A stretch of 15,672 nucleotides of DNA, from the NCBI GenBank assembly GCA_040881945.1, contig JBBECF010000162.1, forward strand, positions 1-15,672, given 5' to 3'. Origin of the DNA: JBBECF01 sp040881945. Lineage in GTDB: Bacteria > Pseudomonadota > Alphaproteobacteria > Dongiales > Dongiaceae. How positions within the stretch are numbered: the first letter of the stretch is position 1; each line of letters begins with the position of its first letter. Below the pieces are notes generated by a model. It saw only the letters and a list, made by a program, of their open reading frames with translations. It was not told where the DNA came from and ran no database searches. Positions 13,283 through 15,672 of this stretch are shown here, piece after piece. The position numbers were made by a program, and so were the translations under genes.

Positions 13283-14469
13283 GCCATCACCTCCGGCAGG
13301 GTGGTGGCCGGGGGCGTGTTGCGGCTGCGGCCCGTCCGCACGACTCCATCGATGACGACCATGCCGAGGCCGGGCAGGTCGCCGAGGCGGACGCTGTCGA
13401 GCAGCGTCTTGCCGGCCGTGTGCTGGGCGCGGTCTAGGATGACGAAGTCGGCGGCGCGGCCGACCTCGATCAGCCCGCCGTCGAGGCCGCGCAGCCGCGC
13501 CGTGTTGCCGGTGGCGAAGCAGAACGCCTGTTCCGCCGGCACGTCGCCGAGGCTGCTCAGCAGGGCGATCATGCGCAGGATGCCGAGCGGCTGCACGCCC
13601 GAGCCGGCCGGCGAATCGGTGCCGAGGATGACGCGTTCGAGTTGGCCCAGCTCGCCGGCGGTGCGCAGCGCGTAGAGCGCCGCCTTCTCGTTGCCGTTAT
13701 GCACGATCTCGATGGCCCGCCCGCAGCCTTCGCACAAGCCCCGGATCTGGTCGAGGGGCAGGGCGGTATGGCCGCCGTTGATGTGGCCGATGACGTCGGC
13801 GTCGGCCTCGAGCACCACGTCCTTGTCGATCAGGCCCGACCCGGGGATCGACGGGCCGCCGGTGTGGATGGTGCTGCGGATGCCGTATTTCCGCGCCCAG
13901 GCGACCATCCGTTTCGCTTCGTCGCCGGCCTTGACGCCGCCCAGGCCGACCTCGCCCAGCAGCGTTACCCCGGCCGCGGCGAGCTCCCTGAAGTCGTCCT
14001 CGACCATGCCCTGCTCGAGGACCGGCGCCCCGGCATGGACCTTGACCCCGCCGGGGCGGAAATTGGCGAAGGCGCGCTGTGCCGTGATTGCCAGCGCCTT
14101 GAGACCGACGATGTCGCGCGGGCGGCCGGGCAGATGCACCTCGCCGGCCGAGACCATCGCGGTCACGCCGCCGTGCAGGTAGCTGTCGATCCAGTTGAGC
14201 TGCTGCTGGCGCGGCGTCCAGTCGCCGAACACCGGATGGACGTGGCTGTCGATCAGGCCGGGCGCGACGGCGGTGCCCCTGGCGCTGACCACGGTCGCGG
14301 CGCCCGAGGTGTCGACGTCACGCGCCTTGCCGACCGCCGTGATAAGACCGCCGTCGGCGACGATGGTGTCGGCGTCGAGGATCGGCCGCGCGAGATCGCC
14401 CGAGAGCAAGAGGCCGATGTCGCGGATCACCAGCCGGCCGGGCGGCGCGTCCGTTTGCTGCGTCGCCAC
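13279..14469 (-). CDS. ena: Enamidase (amidohydrolase superfamily; hydrolyses 1,4,5,6-tetrahydro-6-oxonicotinate)
   Basis: The protein is 396 aa. It matches E. barkeri enamidase as I remember it, in PGLIDSHVHP (70-79), YLHGGVTAMVSAGEVHLPGR (97-116), KALAIT (124-129), GVKVHAGAPVLEQG (141-154), GEVGLG (172-177), HTGGPSIPGS (202-211), GHINGGHTA (228-236), GTDSPAGSG (283-291) and SRNTPPA (382-388). Candidate metal ligands are H76 and H78 (HxH), E173, H202, H229 and D285; the family member has a binuclear Fe-Zn site. The reaction would open the ring to 2-formylglutarate and ammonia, directly after 6-hydroxynicotinate reductase. The start is GTG 14469, 10 bp after the binding-protein stop, with GAGG overlapping that stop. 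It ends in a 4-bp overlap with the convergent DUF1185 gene. It is cytoplasmic, with no signal peptide. Other cyclic-amide amidohydrolases remain possible, but the match is strong. Confidence 0.87.
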   Translation of the reverse strand: MATQQTDAPPGRLVIRDIGLLLSGDLARPILDADTIVADGGLITAVGKARDVDTSGAATVVSARGTAVAPGLIDSHVHPVFGDWTPRQQQLNWIDSYLHGGVTAMVSAGEVHLPGRPRDIVGLKALAITAQRAFANFRPGGVKVHAGAPVLEQGMVEDDFRELAAAGVTLLGEVGLGGVKAGDEAKRMVAWARKYGIRSTIHTGGPSIPGSGLIDKDVVLEADADVIGHINGGHTALPLDQIRGLCEGCGRAIEIVHNGNEKAALYALRTAGELGQLERVILGTDSPAGSGVQPLGILRMIALLSSLGDVPAEQAFCFATGNTARLRGLDGGLIEVGRAADFVILDRAQHTAGKTLLDSVRLGDLPGLGMVVIDGVVRTGRSRNTPPATTLPEVMA

Positions 14470-14479
14470 GGCGCCGGCC

Positions 14480-15649
14480 TCAGGCCGCGCACTGGGCCGT
14501 CGGGTCGATGCGGCCGAGCGGCTCGACGATCTTCAACGTGCCGCCCTCGGTCCGGGCGATGTACATGTTCATCGACGTGTGGTGGTCGTCGACGGTGATT
14601 TGCGCCGGGCCCGTCGGGATGTCGAAGGCGAGGCCGGTCAATCCGTCCACGGCCGCCTCGCGGTCGATCGCCCCCGACTTCTCCAGGCCGGCCTTGAGCG
14701 CGATCAGCGAGTTGTAGTGGGTCATGACGTAGAACGAGACGACGGTGTCCGGCCCGTTCGCCGCGCGCACGCGGCCGACGAAGTCCTTGACGCCGGGCTC
14801 GTCGCTCGACGCCACGAAGGGGACGCCGGCATACATGCCTTCGCCGCGGCCCGGGCCGAAGGCGCCGAGATAGGTCTCCGAGAAGCCGAGGAACGCCACG
14901 GTCATCTTCTTCATCAGGCCGAAATCCTCGGCCTGGTTGATGAAGGTGATGCCGTCGGCGCCGGGCAGGGCGAAGACGAGGATACGCGCGCCGCTGTCGG
15001 CGATCTTGCGGATGGTCGGGGAGAAGTCCTTGACGCCGAAAGGCGTGTATTCCTCGCCGAGCGTCTTGCCGCCGACTTCGGCGATGATCTGCTTGGCGGT
15101 CTTGAACATGTTCTGCGGCCAGACGTAGTCGGCGCCGAACATGTAGTAGCTGTCGCCGACCGTCTTGTTCAGGTAGGGGATGAGCGGCGCCGTGTCCTGG
15201 TTCGGCACGGTGTTGAAGAAGAACAGGTAGCGGTCGCAGCCGCCGCCTTCGTAGTTGGTGGCGTAGAGCAGCGGCGTCTTGAGCCGGCTCATGATCGGGG
15301 CCATGGCGTCGCGCGCCGCCGAGGTGATCGGGCCCGAGATGGCGACGACCTCGTCGCGCTGGATCAGCTTTTGCGCCTTCTCGACCGAGGTCTTGGGGTC
15401 GGTCTTGTTGTCCTCGTAGAGGAGCTCGACCGGGCTGCCCATGATGCCGCCGGCGGCGTTGATCTCGGCGGCGGCCAGGTCGAGGCCAAGCTTGGCCTGC
15501 TGGCCGAACAGCTCGAGGCCGCCGCTGAACGGCTGGACGACGCCGACCTTGACCGGGGCCTTCTGCGCGATGGCCGGCCGGGCGAGGCCGGCGAGGGCGC
15601 CGGCGGCGACGGCGGTTTCGACGAAACGGCGACGACTGATCTTGCGCAT
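14480..15649 (-). CDS. Tat-exported periplasmic binding protein (branched-chain amino acid/amide type, Peripla_BP_6)
   Basis: The protein is 389 aa. The N-terminus has a twin-arginine motif, SRRRFVE at 5-11, a hydrophobic stretch and AIA-Q as cleavage site near 28. The mature part starts with VKVGVVQPFSGGLELFGQQ (33-51), LAAAEINAAGGIMG (58-71) and ISGPITSAARDAM (104-116), typical of the LivJ/AmiC/UrtA type I fold. Permease and ATPase partners are not in the window and probably lie beyond its right edge or elsewhere. The ATG has GGGGGGAG just upstream. It is followed after 10 bp by the enamidase gene in the same direction, so it likely captures nicotinate or a related amide or N-heterocycle for this pathway; the ligand is inference. 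Confidence 0.9.
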   Translation of the reverse strand: MRKISRRRFVETAVAAGALAGLARPAIAQKAPVKVGVVQPFSGGLELFGQQAKLGLDLAAAEINAAGGIMGSPVELLYEDNKTDPKTSVEKAQKLIQRDEVVAISGPITSAARDAMAPIMSRLKTPLLYATNYEGGGCDRYLFFFNTVPNQDTAPLIPYLNKTVGDSYYMFGADYVWPQNMFKTAKQIIAEVGGKTLGEEYTPFGVKDFSPTIRKIADSGARILVFALPGADGITFINQAEDFGLMKKMTVAFLGFSETYLGAFGPGRGEGMYAGVPFVASSDEPGVKDFVGRVRAANGPDTVVSFYVMTHYNSLIALKAGLEKSGAIDREAAVDGLTGLAFDIPTGPAQITVDDHHTSMNMYIARTEGGTLKIVEPLGRIDPTAQCAA

Positions 15650-15672
15650 GGACTCCCCCCTGGTTTATCGGG

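Overview
The window looks like high-GC alphaproteobacterial chromosome (Rhizobiales/Rhodospirillales-like by protein flavour, which is an inference). It holds 15 protein genes, one of them cut by the window edge, plus a degenerate gene relic and a short repeat scar. No tRNA, rRNA or CRISPR was seen.

Three modules are interleaved. (A) An N-heteroaromatic, probably nicotinate, catabolic set of very GC-rich genes: the 3' end of a xanthine-dehydrogenase-family molybdopterin subunit (1-582), a 6-hydroxynicotinate reductase homologue (4717-6237), a UPF0280/ApbE-like protein (11222-12115), two tandem DUF1185 'amino acid synthesis' paralogues (12117-13282), and on the opposite strand an enamidase (13279-14469) behind a Tat-exported periplasmic binding protein (14480-15649). 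The order of reactions would match the reductive nicotinate route known from Eubacterium barkeri: nicotinate to 6-hydroxynicotinate, then 1,4,5,6-tetrahydro-6-oxonicotinate, then 2-formylglutarate plus ammonia.

(B) A heavy-metal resistance module (656-4517): a divergent MerR-family sensor, an lspA/pbrC-type signal peptidase II, a Cd/Zn/Pb P1B-type ATPase with a His-rich N-terminus, and a small zinc-ribbon protein. Two MerR-type promoters with 19-bp spacers and matching CTACA...TGTAG dyads are readable, one before lspA and one before cadA.

(C) A monosaccharide uptake operon on the minus strand (10623 down to 6274): periplasmic binding protein, permease, single-domain ATPase and an AGE/YihS-type sugar isomerase. 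It resembles FrcBCA-type systems.

Modules B and C sit between parts of module A, so the catabolic cluster appears to have been split by acquisition or rearrangement. The right-hand border of module C (about 11074-11212) carries a tandem CCCCGTAACTCC repeat of the kind I associate with REP/RAYT elements, abutting about 30 codons of a dead MFS transporter gene immediately before the UPF0280 gene. The most attractive hypothesis is that the UPF0280 protein is the flavin transferase for the 6-hydroxynicotinate reductase, whose E. barkeri counterpart carries covalent flavin, and that the DUF1185 pair performs an unassigned step in the same pathway.
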